Below, piece by piece: positions 9,165 to 17,308 of a stretch of 64,000 bases of DNA; positions within the stretch are counted from its first letter, which is position 1, and each line of letters starts with the position of its first letter. This DNA is from Paenibacillus silvisoli (GTDB taxonomy: Bacteria; Bacillota; Bacilli; Paenibacillales; Paenibacillaceae), in NCBI RefSeq assembly GCF_030866765.1, contig NZ_CP133017.1, forward strand, positions 2,090,001 to 2,154,000. Reading direction: 5' to 3'. The notes below the pieces were generated by a model that worked only from the letters and a program-made list of their open reading frames with translations, was not told the origin of the DNA and did no database searches. The position numbers and the translations under genes were made by a program.

Positions 9165-10121
9165 ATGACGATTGTCAGAGATTTACGGGACGGCGAAGAA
9201 TTCGTCGGCTTCTATCTCATTAAAGAGAGCGAAGCGAAGCAGACGAACACGACGCCGCCGAAGGATTTTATGAATCTGGTGCTGTCGGACGCCAGCGGAC
9301 ACGTAGCCGCGAAGCTGTGGGACGCCGCGCCGACGGATAAAGAAAGCTTCCAGCCGCTGACGCTGGTAAAGGTTCAAGGCGTGGCGCAGATCTATCGGGA
9401 GAAGCTGCAGGTCAAAATCGTGCGCATTCGCAAAACGACGGATGCCGACGGCGTACGGCTTTCCGATTACGTTCGTTCGGCGCCGGTAGCCCCGGATGTG
9501 CTTCTGGCCGGCATCCATCGCGTGATCGAGAGCCTAACGGACCGCGACATTCGCGCCGTGGTGGAGTATTGCGTCAATAAGGTCGGGGATAAGCTGCTTT
9601 CCGCGCCTGCGGCTAAATCGCATCATCACGCCTATTACGCCGGACTTCTTTATCATATTTCGCGCATGCTGGAGCTTGGCGATTTCGTCTGCAAGCAGCG
9701 CCCTTTTCTGAACGCGGATTTGCTGAAGGCCGGCATTATTTTGCATGACATCGCCAAACCGGTTGAGATGGTTTCCGAGCTTGGCATTGTCTCCGATTAT
9801 AGCAATCAGGGAAAATTGATCGGCCATATTTCGCAAGCCTCCTTGTGGATTGCCGAAGCGGCGATTAAGCTGGGCCTCGAGCCGGAGTCGGAACGGATTA
9901 TGGCGCTCCAGCATTTGGTGCTCTCGCATCATAATTTGGGCGAGTGGGGCAGTCCGGTTCAGCCGCAGCTGGCCGAAGCGGTAGCGCTGCACCATATCGA
10001 TTCGCTGGATGCGAAGCTTCAAATGGTTGAAGACGCGTTCGGCACGACGGCCGATCATGATGAATGGACGGCGCCGATTCGCGGGCTGGAAAATAAGGCT
10101 TTTTTGCGACTGCCTTTTTAA
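9165..10121 (+). CDS. yhaM: 3'-5' exoribonuclease YhaM
   Basis: A 318-residue protein of the YhaM family, a 3'-5' exoribonuclease in mRNA turnover. The N-terminus is an OB-fold nucleic-acid-binding domain (about residues 1-95). An HD-type metal phosphohydrolase domain follows, with paired HH at KSHHHAYY, the HD pair in ILHDIAKP, and a later HH (LSHHNLGEW). Length matches the Bacillus protein (about 314). ATG at 9165 was chosen because GGTGGAGGGA lies 7 bp upstream; the frame stays open further upstream without such a site. Confidence 0.9.
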   Translation: MTIVRDLRDGEEFVGFYLIKESEAKQTNTTPPKDFMNLVLSDASGHVAAKLWDAAPTDKESFQPLTLVKVQGVAQIYREKLQVKIVRIRKTTDADGVRLSDYVRSAPVAPDVLLAGIHRVIESLTDRDIRAVVEYCVNKVGDKLLSAPAAKSHHHAYYAGLLYHISRMLELGDFVCKQRPFLNADLLKAGIILHDIAKPVEMVSELGIVSDYSNQGKLIGHISQASLWIAEAAIKLGLEPESERIMALQHLVLSHHNLGEWGSPVQPQLAEAVALHHIDSLDAKLQMVEDAFGTTADHDEWTAPIRGLENKAFLRLPF

Positions 10122-10167
10122 AATTCTAAGCAATTATAGGTTTTACGTTATAATTGAGCTTAGAATT
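10122..10167. other. AT-rich hairpin after yhaM
   Basis: Arms AATTCTAAGC-AATTATA (10122-10138) and its complement (10149-10167, with two extra bases) can form a stem of about 17 bp with a 10-nt loop. There is no T-run, so it is not a classical terminator. It may protect the 3' end of the yhaM message or bind a protein. A second, GC-rich potential hairpin (TGAAACG with CGTTTCA, about 10175-10219) follows. Confidence 0.5.
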
Positions 10168-10285
10168 CACCGGAATGAAACGCGCTGCGCCGCCAAGAGG
10201 ACGGCGATAGCCGTTTCACCTTGACCCGGTGCTTCTTGCTACAATACAGGGATCCATTATCAAAGCACCCGGAGGACTATCGTTT

Positions 10286-11266
10286 ATGATTAGATTTGGC
10301 GTTATCGGCACCAACTGGATTACGGATCATTTGATTGAAGCGGCTAGAGAGGTTGGAGGGTTTGCGCTTACCGCCGTCTACTCCCGAACGGAGGAAAAGG
10401 CGGCTGCCTTCGCGGAGAAGCACGGCATTCCGTTCACGTTCACGGATGCAGCGGCTATGGCGGAGAGCGGCGAAATCGATGCGGTTTACATCGCATCGCC
10501 GACATCGATGCATGCGGAGCAGGCGATTTTGTTCATGAGCAAGGGGAAGCACGTGCTGTGCGAGAAGCCGGCGGCGTCCAACGCGCGCGAGCTGCAGCGG
10601 ATGATCGAAGCGGCCGAGCGGCATGACGTCGTGTTCATGGAAGCGCTGAAAAGCACGCTGCTGCCGGGCTTCCAAGCCGTGCTGGAAAACCTGCCGAAGC
10701 TAGGCACGGTCCGCCGTTATTTCGCAAGCTACTGTCAGTATTCCTCGCGCTACGATGCATATCGTGCGGGACAAGTCCTAAATGCGTTCAAGCCGGAGTT
10801 TTCCAACGGGGCGCTGATGGATTTAGGCGTGTACTGCATTTATCCGATGGTCGTGCTATTCGGCCAGCCGGAAGAAGTCCGCGCGAGCGGGTATTTGCTG
10901 GACTCCGGCGTTGACGGGCAGGGCAGCCTGATCGCGAAGTACCCGGGCATGGAAGCTTCGATTATGTATTCCAAAATATCGAATTCTTCGCTGCTGGCCG
11001 AGATTCAAGGCGAAGAGGGCACGATGACGATCGACAGCATCAACATTCCGAAGACGATTACGATCCATTACCGGGACGGACGGGCAGAGGATGTGTCGAA
11101 GCCGACGGAGCGTCATACGATGAGCTACGAGGTGGAGGCGTTCATCGGGCTGATCCGCGGCGGCCAGTCCAAGCTCAATTCGCACGCGAATTCGCTTGCG
11201 GCGATGCAGGTGCTGGATGAGGCAAGACGGCAGCAGGGGCTCGTGTTTCCGGCTGATTTGAAATAG
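10286..11266 (+). CDS. Gfo/Idh/MocA family oxidoreductase
   Basis: A 326-residue NAD(P)-dependent sugar or cyclitol dehydrogenase. The Rossmann domain starts at MIRFGVIGTNW; the conserved EKPAASN segment carries the family lysine. The C-terminal domain is GFO_IDH_MocA_C type, with GALMDLGVYC. ATG at 10286 has GGAGGA 10 bp upstream; the open frame extends upstream to 10229 but without support. It stands alone. Its own terminator is split by an IS element immediately downstream, so read-through into the IS, antisense to the transposase genes, is possible. Substrate unknown. Confidence 0.9.
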   Translation: MIRFGVIGTNWITDHLIEAAREVGGFALTAVYSRTEEKAAAFAEKHGIPFTFTDAAAMAESGEIDAVYIASPTSMHAEQAILFMSKGKHVLCEKPAASNARELQRMIEAAERHDVVFMEALKSTLLPGFQAVLENLPKLGTVRRYFASYCQYSSRYDAYRAGQVLNAFKPEFSNGALMDLGVYCIYPMVVLFGQPEEVRASGYLLDSGVDGQGSLIAKYPGMEASIMYSKISNSSLLAEIQGEEGTMTIDSINIPKTITIHYRDGRAEDVSKPTERHTMSYEVEAFIGLIRGGQSKLNSHANSLAAMQVLDEARRQQGLVFPADLK

Positions 11267-11280
11267 GACGTATAAAGAAG

Positions 11281-11298
11281 AGAAACCCGCGTTTGGTT
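11281..11298 (+). terminator. Left half of a terminator split by an IS
   Basis: AGAAACCCGCGTTTG is the 5' arm and GTT at 11296-11298 is the loop. The 3' arm lies at 12568-12583, beyond the IS. Joining 11281-11298 to 12568-12590 restores a 15-bp stem with one bulge, a GTT loop and a T5 tail. It would have ended the 10286 oxidoreductase gene, and in reverse the AraC gene at 12612. Confidence 0.8.
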
Positions 11299-11334
11299 TG
11301 GTCAAGACCCCATTTAGTGGACAATGAAAGAAAC

Positions 11335-12219
11335 CTATGCAAAAAGCTGTTTCCGGTAGGCTACCGGGGACAGCTTTTTCAGCTTTCGTTGTGGCCGATG
11401 ATGGTTATAAAATTGAATAAATTCCTCTATTTTTCTTTGTGCCTCGTCCAGATTTCGGATAGTATAGGGATAGAGCCCTTCCGTTTTGAGATGCGAGAAG
11501 AAGCTCTCCATAGAGGCGTTGTCATAACAATTGCCCCGACGAGACATGCTGATTTGGGCGCCAACCTTTGGCAGCATGTCGTGGTAAGCATGGGACGTGT
11601 ACTGGAATCCTTGATCGCTGTGAACGATCAATCCAGTCACGTTCTTTTGCTTTTTAAAAGCTTGTTTAAACGTTTGTAGTACCAGCTCATTATCGTTACG
11701 CGAGCTCATCTTATAGGACACAATTTCATTGTTAAACAGATCTTTAATTGCCGAGAGATAGATCCATTGATCACCTACTCGGTATTGTGTAATATCTGTC
11801 ACCCACTTCTCAGCTGGCCGTGAAGCATGGAATTCTTGTTTTAACAAATTCTTAGCAACGCGCTCCCCAGTTGATGAAGCGTAGTTACTCCGATGCTTAC
11901 GGCGAATCTGAGAGCGGATGCCTAGCAATTGCATGATTCGCAGAACTTTCTTGTGATTCATCCAGGTGTTATGGTCTTGTAGCAGGAAAAGCTGGATTTG
12001 TCGATATCCATAAACGCCATTATATCTGTCGTACACGCTTTGAATCAGCGCTTTTGCTTCCAGATCTCGATCGTTGTGCTTACGCTTTAGGAAGGCGTAG
12101 TATCCGCTTCGCGAGACGCCGAAGAGCTCACACAATGCGCTGACGGGGAAACTCTCGGCCGCAGCTTCGATCGACTTGAATTTCTGTTTTTCACCTCCCG
12201 CATCCAAATTCCTAAACAC
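11335..12219 (-). CDS. IS3-family transposase OrfB (DDE integrase domain)
   Basis: The catalytic half of the transposase, an rve-type DDE domain. Asp142 (WVTDIT), Asp202 (VHSDQG) and Glu238 (NASMESFF) give D-59-D-35-E spacing typical of IS3 elements. An HTH_21 segment (VYGYRQIQLFL) precedes it. The frame opens at a GTG just behind the slippery A6G site, so the protein is normally made as an OrfAB fusion by -1 frameshifting rather than from its own start. No stop or truncation is visible. Confidence 0.93.
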   Translation of the reverse strand: MFRNLDAGGEKQKFKSIEAAAESFPVSALCELFGVSRSGYYAFLKRKHNDRDLEAKALIQSVYDRYNGVYGYRQIQLFLLQDHNTWMNHKKVLRIMQLLGIRSQIRRKHRSNYASSTGERVAKNLLKQEFHASRPAEKWVTDITQYRVGDQWIYLSAIKDLFNNEIVSYKMSSRNDNELVLQTFKQAFKKQKNVTGLIVHSDQGFQYTSHAYHDMLPKVGAQISMSRRGNCYDNASMESFFSHLKTEGLYPYTIRNLDEAQRKIEEFIQFYNHHRPQRKLKKLSPVAYRKQLFA

Positions 12220-12488
12220 TTTTTTAGCATGTTGTTTTCCCTCTGGAGCTTTTGTACGTATCGATCTTGATCTACATATTCGTCTTTCCTACCACGTTGA
12301 TCTAACAAGCCAAACTCACCATGCTCCCGGTATTTCCGCATCCACCGCTTCAATCTACCAGGATCTAAGATACCTAGATGTTCGTTAATTTTACGATAGT
12401 TCCATCCTTCAACAACATGAAGACGTATCGCCTCCTTCTTCAACTCATCCGAATATGTTTTAAGTTTCTGACCTTTTTTCAATGGCAT
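12087..12488 (-). CDS. IS3-family transposase OrfA (DNA-binding part)
   Basis: A 133-residue protein with an N-terminal helix-turn-helix (about residues 12-60, EAIRLHVVEGWNYRKINEHLG) and a leucine-zipper-like helix (about 72-92, YVQKLQRENNMLKK) used for multimer formation in this family. It overlaps orfB by 133 bp. Beyond the A6G slippage site near residue 88 the C-terminal tail is not conserved-looking, as expected if most functional product is the fused OrfAB. Confidence 0.9.
   Translation of the reverse strand: MPLKKGQKLKTYSDELKKEAIRLHVVEGWNYRKINEHLGILDPGRLKRWMRKYREHGEFGLLDQRGRKDEYVDQDRYVQKLQRENNMLKKCLGIWMREVKNRNSSRSKLRPRVSPSAHCVSSSASREADTTPS
12219..12225 (-). other. Programmed -1 ribosomal frameshift site A-AAA-AAG
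   Basis: On the minus strand the heptamer A AAA AAG lies in the orfA frame with codons AAA AAG. Slipping back one base continues as GTG TTT AGG, exactly the orfB frame. This is the canonical signal in IS3-family elements for making OrfAB. Confidence 0.85.
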
Positions 12489-12567
12489 AAAAAAAGCACC
12501 CCCTAGAATTTCATCGGATAAACCAGGGGTTTATTCCAATGTCCATTCTAAGGGGTGCACTTCAGTT

Positions 12568-12590
12568 CAAACGTCGGGTTTCTTTTTATT
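12568..12590 (+). terminator. Right half of the IS-split terminator
   Basis: CAAACGTCGGGTTTCT plus five T is the 3' arm and tail of the hairpin whose 5' arm is at 11281-11295. Separated by 1266 bp plus the duplicated GTT, the two arms can no longer act as a normal terminator. Confidence 0.8.
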
Positions 12591-12611
12591 TGGATTCGTT
12601 AGCGATCGCGT

Positions 12612-13484
12612 TTACAAATGCCGGTCATCGACGCGCTTGTAGTGCGCCGGCGTGGTGCCGGATAACTTCTTGAACATGCGATAGAAATGAGGCAGGCTTT
12701 CGAAGCCGCACTGATTGGCGATTTCGGCGATCGTATGGTCGGTGCTCCCGATCAGCTCCTTGGCATGCATGATCCGTTTGGCGATAATATAGTCCGTCAC
12801 GTTAATGCCGGTCAGCTGTTTGAACATGCGCGAAAAGTACGAGGTGCTGACCGCAGCGCGAGAGGCCAGCATGGACAAGCTGATGTTCTCGACCAAGCGC
12901 GCATCAATGAACTCAAGCGCCGATTGCAGCCATTGCGGGTGGTTGCTGCCATGCTGCTGCTTCGGCTCGCCGGTGCTCATTTTGCGGTTCGTATGCAGCA
13001 GGACGGTTTGCAGCAGAAGCAGCACCGCCTGCTTGCAGCCGGGCTGGCGCATGCGGACTTCCTCGTTCATTTCGTCGATCAGCGACTCGATCCGGACCCG
13101 TTCCGCGGCAAGCAGCTCGATCCGGTAATGCCGTTCGGATTTGGCCAGATCGAAGCAGCGCAGGAAGGAATAAGCGTCTTTGCCGATAGAGGTCGATTGA
13201 ATATATTGGCCGCTGAAAAACATCGCGGAGGACGTGATCGGCTCCTCCGAATGCGGGAGCGTCCGATGGATCGTATTGCCGGGAATTAGGTAGAGATCGC
13301 CGGCTTGCATTTCATAGAAGGAATGGTTGATGAAGAAGGAGCCTGTCCCGCTGTGCACATAGATGATTTCATGCCAATCATGGAGGTGATCGGGCAGCTC
13401 GGACTGCAGGTTCTTCGTGCTGTGGAGGACAAGCTCGATCGGAATCGACGTATCGGGATCAAAATGTTTGCGAAGCGGGTCCAT
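12612..13484 (-). CDS. AraC-family regulator with cupin sensor
   Basis: A 290-residue regulator with an N-terminal cupin-like sugar-binding domain (HDWHEIIYVHSGTGSFF, metal-ligand-like histidines) and two C-terminal AraC helix-turn-helices (ISLSMLASRAAVSTSYFSR and IAEIANQCGFESLPHFYR). GGAGG lies about 13 bp before the ATG. It is divergent from the UxaA-type dehydratase operon starting at 13643, 158 bp away, and most likely controls it. The effector is probably a sugar or sugar acid (inference). Confidence 0.9.
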   Translation of the reverse strand: MDPLRKHFDPDTSIPIELVLHSTKNLQSELPDHLHDWHEIIYVHSGTGSFFINHSFYEMQAGDLYLIPGNTIHRTLPHSEEPITSSAMFFSGQYIQSTSIGKDAYSFLRCFDLAKSERHYRIELLAAERVRIESLIDEMNEEVRMRQPGCKQAVLLLLQTVLLHTNRKMSTGEPKQQHGSNHPQWLQSALEFIDARLVENISLSMLASRAAVSTSYFSRMFKQLTGINVTDYIIAKRIMHAKELIGSTDHTIAEIANQCGFESLPHFYRMFKKLSGTTPAHYKRVDDRHL

Positions 13485-13642
13485 GATGCTGCAAGCGCCT
13501 CCTTCAATAGCTTTTAGTTCAAAATAAGGTATATTTCCAGCGGATTACGTTATTTCTCTTCTGTTTTATCGTTTCTATAATAGAACTATATCGAAGCTAG
13601 TAACGATTGTCCATCTATGGATAACTGGAAGGGGAAGCTGCT

Positions 13643-13975
13643 GTGGAACACGTTATAGAAAAAGGCGCAGACGCGCTGTACATGGACGAGCGCGACCATG
13701 TCGCAACCGCGCTTCGCGATATGCAAGCCGGAGAATCGATTCATTACCGCAGCGCAGCCGGGCTGCAATTGATTACGCTTATCGATCCGATACCGTTCGG
13801 CCATAAAGTCGCGATTGCCGGCATCGCTTTCGGACAGGATGTGCGCAAATACGGCGAAGTGATCGGTCGGGCTGTCGTGGAGATCGAGGCGGGCAGCCAT
13901 GTGCATGTCCACAATATCGAAGGCATCCGCGGACGCGGAGATTTGGGTACGAAGGAGGCAGCGGAGAGAGCATGA
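13643..13975 (+). CDS. UxaA-family hydrolyase, small (SAF-domain) subunit
   Basis: A 110-residue protein equal to the N-terminal SAF domain of altronate/galactarate-type dehydratases. The pattern GHKVAIAGIAFGQDVRKYGEVIG is shortened here to its key parts: HKVA, G-x-V-x-KYG and IG, which are family hallmarks. The start is GTG after GGAAGGGGAAG. The stop overlaps the start of the large subunit (ATGA). In enterobacterial UxaA both parts are one polypeptide; the split form is common in Firmicutes. The reaction would be dehydration of an aldonate or aldarate to a 2-keto-3-deoxy acid. Confidence 0.88.
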   Translation: MEHVIEKGADALYMDERDHVATALRDMQAGESIHYRSAAGLQLITLIDPIPFGHKVAIAGIAFGQDVRKYGEVIGRAVVEIEAGSHVHVHNIEGIRGRGDLGTKEAAERA

Positions 13976-15135
13976 GCAGAACATTTCTGGCGTATGAAAG
14001 ACCGAACGGCGAGATCGGGATCCGCAATCATTTGCTGATCATTCCGACCGTTATTTGCTCCAATCAGGTGTGTAACCGCATTATGCAAATGGTGCCGGGG
14101 ACGGTTGCCATTCCGCATCAGCACGGCTGCAGCCAAATCGGCGCGGACAAGACGCGTACGTTCGAGGTGCTGGCCGGAACGGGCAAAAATCCGAACGTCG
14201 GCGCCGTTATCATTATCAGCCTCGGCTGCGAAGTGGTCGATCCGATCGCGCTCGCGGAGGAAATCCGCAAGACCGGCAAGCCGGTCGAAGTGTTCGACAT
14301 TCAGTCGATCGGCGGTTCCGTGAAGGCGATCGCTTACGGCACGGAGCTGGCAAAACGTATGATGACCGAATTGGAAAAGCAGGAGAAAGTGCCTGTTCCG
14401 CTGAATAAGTTGAAGGTTGCCGTAAAATGCGGCGGTTCTGACGCCACATCGGGCTTGGCGTCTAACCCGGCGCTTGGCGCTGCCGCGGACTCGCTTATTT
14501 CCGAGGGCGGCTCGATCGTCATCGGCGAAACGACGGAAATTATCGGCGCCGAGCATCTGCTCGCGGAGCGCTGCGTGACTCCGGACATTTCCGACCGGCT
14601 GTACTACATGGTCAGCCGCTTCGATAAAGAAGTGGAACGGATGGGCGCCGACATGCGCGGCGGCAATCCGAGCCCGGGCAACATCGCCGGCGGACTGTCG
14701 ACGATCGAAGAAAAATCGCTCGGCTGCATCAGCAAATGCGGCAAGGCGCCGATCCAAGGCGTTATCGAGTACGCGGAGTCGATTCCGGAGAACGGGCTTT
14801 ATTTTATGGACTCGCCGGGCAATGATATCGAATGCGTGTCGGGCATGGCTGCCGGCGGCGCGCATATCGTTTGCTTCACGACGGGCCGCGGAACGCCAAC
14901 GGGCGCAGCCGTCGTGCCGGTCATTAAAATTACGGGCAACAAAATGACGTTCCAGAAGATGGAAGATAACATGGACGTCGACGTCAGCGACATGCTGGAC
15001 GGCACGGCAAGCTTGGAGCAAGCCGGTGAGCGCGTTTGGCAGGAAATCGTGGACGTTGCCGAAGGAAAATGGACCAAAGCCGAGGTGCTGGGCCATCAAG
15101 AGTTCAGCATTAACCGCATTGGGCCTAGCTTGTAG
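13972..15135 (+). CDS. UxaA-family hydrolyase, large subunit
   Basis: A 387-residue protein equal to the C-terminal catalytic part of UxaA/GarD. It has HGC (QHGCSQIG, about residue 46), LGCEVVDP, VKCGGSDATSG and FTTGRGTPTG, motifs shared across the family and thought to bind the metal and acid substrate. It is translationally coupled to the small subunit and followed 30 bp later by a Gfo/Idh/MocA gene. The substrate (altronate, galactarate or a less common acid) cannot be fixed from sequence. Confidence 0.9.
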   Translation: MSRTFLAYERPNGEIGIRNHLLIIPTVICSNQVCNRIMQMVPGTVAIPHQHGCSQIGADKTRTFEVLAGTGKNPNVGAVIIISLGCEVVDPIALAEEIRKTGKPVEVFDIQSIGGSVKAIAYGTELAKRMMTELEKQEKVPVPLNKLKVAVKCGGSDATSGLASNPALGAAADSLISEGGSIVIGETTEIIGAEHLLAERCVTPDISDRLYYMVSRFDKEVERMGADMRGGNPSPGNIAGGLSTIEEKSLGCISKCGKAPIQGVIEYAESIPENGLYFMDSPGNDIECVSGMAAGGAHIVCFTTGRGTPTGAAVVPVIKITGNKMTFQKMEDNMDVDVSDMLDGTASLEQAGERVWQEIVDVAEGKWTKAEVLGHQEFSINRIGPSL

Positions 15136-15165
15136 CTTTTCATTAGCGGTAGGAGGTCGTTAGGC

Positions 15166-16272
15166 GTGAGCACGATGGACAAAAATTGGCTTGATCTGGA
15201 CTATAAACCAGCCTTGCCTGCGAACAAAGAAATGGGAATCGGCATTATCGGCGCGGGCGAAATCGTAGATGCCTGCCATCTGCCGGCATATCGGATGGGC
15301 GGACTTCGCGTCGTCGGCATCTATGATGTCAACTTCGAACGGGCGGAGAAGCTTGCTGCCAAATACGGCGTCCCGAGGGTGTATCGAACGCTTGATGAGC
15401 TGCTGGAGGATCGTGAGGTCATCGTAGCGGATTTAGCGGTGCCGGCGAAAATCCAACCGGAGATCGCGGAGCGGGCGGCCGCGGCAGGCAAGCATATTCT
15501 TTGCCAGAAGCCGCTGGCGGAATCGTACGCGGAAGCGGTGCGCATCCATGAAGCTTGCGAGCGTCATGGCATTAAAGGCGCAGTCAATCAGCAGATGCGC
15601 TGGTCGCCGAGCATTCGCGCGAGCCATACCATCATTAAGCGCGGCTGGCTCGGGGAGCTGCTGCAGGCTTCGATCCAGGTGAACGTGAAGCAGGATTTTG
15701 CCAACTGGGGCTGGCTGCGCGAGATGCCGACGCTGGAGTTTATGTATCACAGCATTCATTACATGGATTCGATCCGCTTCCTGTTCGGCACGCCGGAATA
15801 CGTCTATGCCGACGGCGCCCGGTTCCCGGGACAACGCACGATCGGTGAGACGCGGACGCTGCTTCATATCAAGTTCGCTGGTGAGGGGCGCGGCATTATC
15901 CATGATAATCACAACCATATCGCCGATGAGGACGATTGGTACGCGACGTATCGTTTTGAAGGCACGGAAGGGATTATCAAAGGGACGAACGGCTCGCTGT
16001 ACAACTATCCGGTCGGCCGCGAGGATACGCTCAGCTTCCATACGAAAGCGATCCACGAGGATTACTGGTTTACGCCGAAGCTGCACGGCAAATGGTTCCC
16101 GCATGCGTTCATGGGAACGATGGGCGAGCTGATGCGCGCGGTGGAAGAGGATCGTCAGCCGGAGAACAGCGTCGAGGACAACTTGAAGACGATGCAAATG
16201 GTGTTCGGCGCTTATCTGTCGATGCAGGAAAACCGTCCGGTGACGTTAGAAGAAATTGCGAAACGCGTGTAG
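15166..16272 (+). CDS. Gfo/Idh/MocA family oxidoreductase
   Basis: A 368-residue NAD(P)-dependent oxidoreductase. The Rossmann motif IGIIGAGEIVDACHLPAY is seen near residue 24 in shortened form GIIGAGE, with CQKPLAES carrying the catalytic-lysine position. GTG start after AGGAGGT. It is the third gene of the operon with the split UxaA dehydratase, so it probably acts on the same sugar, for instance oxidising it to the lactone or acid that the dehydratase then uses. A strong terminator follows. Confidence 0.9.
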   Translation: MSTMDKNWLDLDYKPALPANKEMGIGIIGAGEIVDACHLPAYRMGGLRVVGIYDVNFERAEKLAAKYGVPRVYRTLDELLEDREVIVADLAVPAKIQPEIAERAAAAGKHILCQKPLAESYAEAVRIHEACERHGIKGAVNQQMRWSPSIRASHTIIKRGWLGELLQASIQVNVKQDFANWGWLREMPTLEFMYHSIHYMDSIRFLFGTPEYVYADGARFPGQRTIGETRTLLHIKFAGEGRGIIHDNHNHIADEDDWYATYRFEGTEGIIKGTNGSLYNYPVGREDTLSFHTKAIHEDYWFTPKLHGKWFPHAFMGTMGELMRAVEEDRQPENSVEDNLKTMQMVFGAYLSMQENRPVTLEEIAKRV

Positions 16273-16354
16273 TTAGTTATTTCGTACAATATTCTTCGTT
16301 GAAAAATAACAGATTATGGGATTAATGTTGCGCATCAACCAACATCTCCCGTAT

Positions 16355-16390
16355 AAAGGCCGGTGCCGATCGATGGCGCCGGCCTTTTTT
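16355..16390 (+). terminator. Rho-independent terminator after the dehydratase operon
   Basis: AAAGGCCGGTGCC pairs with GGCGCCGGCCTTT around a short loop and is followed by six T. Confidence 0.9.
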
Positions 16391-16423
16391 CGCTGTATTT
16401 CGCCTCGGGTTATCGACGTACAG

Positions 16424-16452
16424 GCACTTCTAGGCCGCTGCCTACATACACT
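16424..16452 (+). promoter_or_regulatory. Sigma-E-like promoter of sigK
   Basis: CATACACT at 16445-16452 matches the sigma-E -10 consensus CATACAMT exactly. Fourteen bases upstream, GCACTTC is a partial match to the -35 consensus KMATATT. sigK is known to be transcribed by sigma-E in the mother cell, so the placement about 90 bp before the gene fits. The -35 match is weak. Confidence 0.6.
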
Positions 16453-16543
16453 GTAGAACAGTCTTCACGGTCATTAATGGGAACGTATTCGTGGCAATAA
16501 CCGCTTCCCGTTAGCGGCGAAATCGTATGGAGGTGGCTTTACG

Positions 16544-17245
16544 ATGCCTGGATTGTTTGCGGCGATCGCCTTGTTTATCAAACAGCTGTCGCTCCTTGTT
16601 TCCTATGTCAAGAACAACGCTTTCCCTCAGCCGCTGCATGAAGAAGATGAGCTCAAGCACCTGCAGCTCATGGCAGAGGGGAACCAAGTGTCCCGGAACC
16701 TGCTCATCGAGCATAACCTTCGTCTGGTTGCGCATATCGTCAAGAAATTCGACAATACGGGCGAAGACCTGGAGGATCTGATCTCCATCGGGACGATCGG
16801 GCTGATCAAAGCGATCGAGAGCTTCCAGACCGGCAAAGGCACGAAGCTGGCGACGTTCGCTGCTCGGTGTATCGAGAACGAAATTCTCATGCACTTGAGA
16901 TCGCTCAAGAAAACCCGCAAAGACGTGTCGCTGCATGACCCAATCGGAACGGACAAAGAAGGCAACGAAATTACGCTGATCGACATTCTCGGGACCGAGG
17001 CGGACGATGTGGCCGAGAAGGTGCAGCTGAAGATCGAGAAGAGCAAAATCTATAAAAATTTAGATATATTGGATGACCGCGAGAAAGAAGTCGTCGTCGG
17101 CCGTTTCGGCCTGATCGCGGGCGGCGAGGAGCGGACGCAGCGGGAAATCGCGAAGGAGCTCGGCATCAGCCGGAGCTATGTGTCGCGGATCGAGAAGCGG
17201 GCGCTGATGAAGCTGTATCACGAGTTTTATAAGCAGAAGAAATGA
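16544..17245 (+). CDS. sigK: Sporulation sigma factor sigma-K (pro-sigma-K)
   Basis: A 233-residue sigma-70 family factor that drives late mother-cell genes (coat, cortex, spore maturation). The N-terminal hydrophobic stretch (about residues 1-20) is the pro-sequence cut by Spo[17 protein letters not shown] and [15 protein letters not shown] mark region 1.2/2, and [13 protein letters not shown] marks the region 4 helix-turn-helix. The frame is continuous, so no skin-type element interrupts it and no recombination is needed. The start ATG follows GGAGG. A terminator follows; the neighbours are not sporulation genes of known type. Confidence 0.95.
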   Translation: MPGLFAAIALFIKQLSLLVSYVKNNAFPQPLHEEDELKHLQLMAEGNQVSRNLLIEHNLRLVAHIVKKFDNTGEDLEDLISIGTIGLIKAIESFQTGKGTKLATFAARCIENEILMHLRSLKKTRKDVSLHDPIGTDKEGNEITLIDILGTEADDVAEKVQLKIEKSKIYKNLDILDDREKEVVVGRFGLIAGGEERTQREIAKELGISRSYVSRIEKRALMKLYHEFYKQKK

Positions 17246-17271
17246 GACGGATGATAGCTTAGCCTAGGCAG

Positions 17272-17308
17272 GGCTTGCCTTCTAAGGGATAGAAGGCAAG
17301 CCTTTTTT
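17272..17308 (+). terminator. Rho-independent terminator after sigK
   Basis: GGCTTGCCTTCT pairs perfectly with AGAAGGCAAGCC across a 7-nt loop, then six T. Confidence 0.95.

Larger units (their letters stand above)
11299..12564 (-). mobile_element. IS3-family insertion sequence (IS150-like), 1266 bp
   Basis: The element runs from TGG-TCAAGACCCC at 11299 to the complementary end at 12564, whose inward reading begins TGAAGTGCACCCC. Both ends share TG, ACCCC at the same offset, then AG and TGGACA. A 3-bp direct repeat GTT flanks it (11296-11298 and 12565-12567), as expected for this family. Inside are overlapping orfA and orfB on the minus strand with a slippery A6G site. Both frames and the catalytic DDE triad are intact, so the copy may still be active. 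Confidence 0.92.

Noticed and set aside
10221..10245. TTGACC and TACAAT as a promoter for the 10286 gene.
   Set aside because: The spacing is 13 bp, too short for sigma-A.
13744..15099. Long open frame of 451 codons on the minus strand.
   Set aside because: It lies antisense to the UxaA-type genes, which have clear family motifs; its protein is Arg/His-rich and shows no family. It reflects GC-rich codon use.
16544..17245. A skin-type interruption of sigK was looked for.
   Set aside because: The reading frame is complete from pro-sequence to the region 4 helix-turn-helix.
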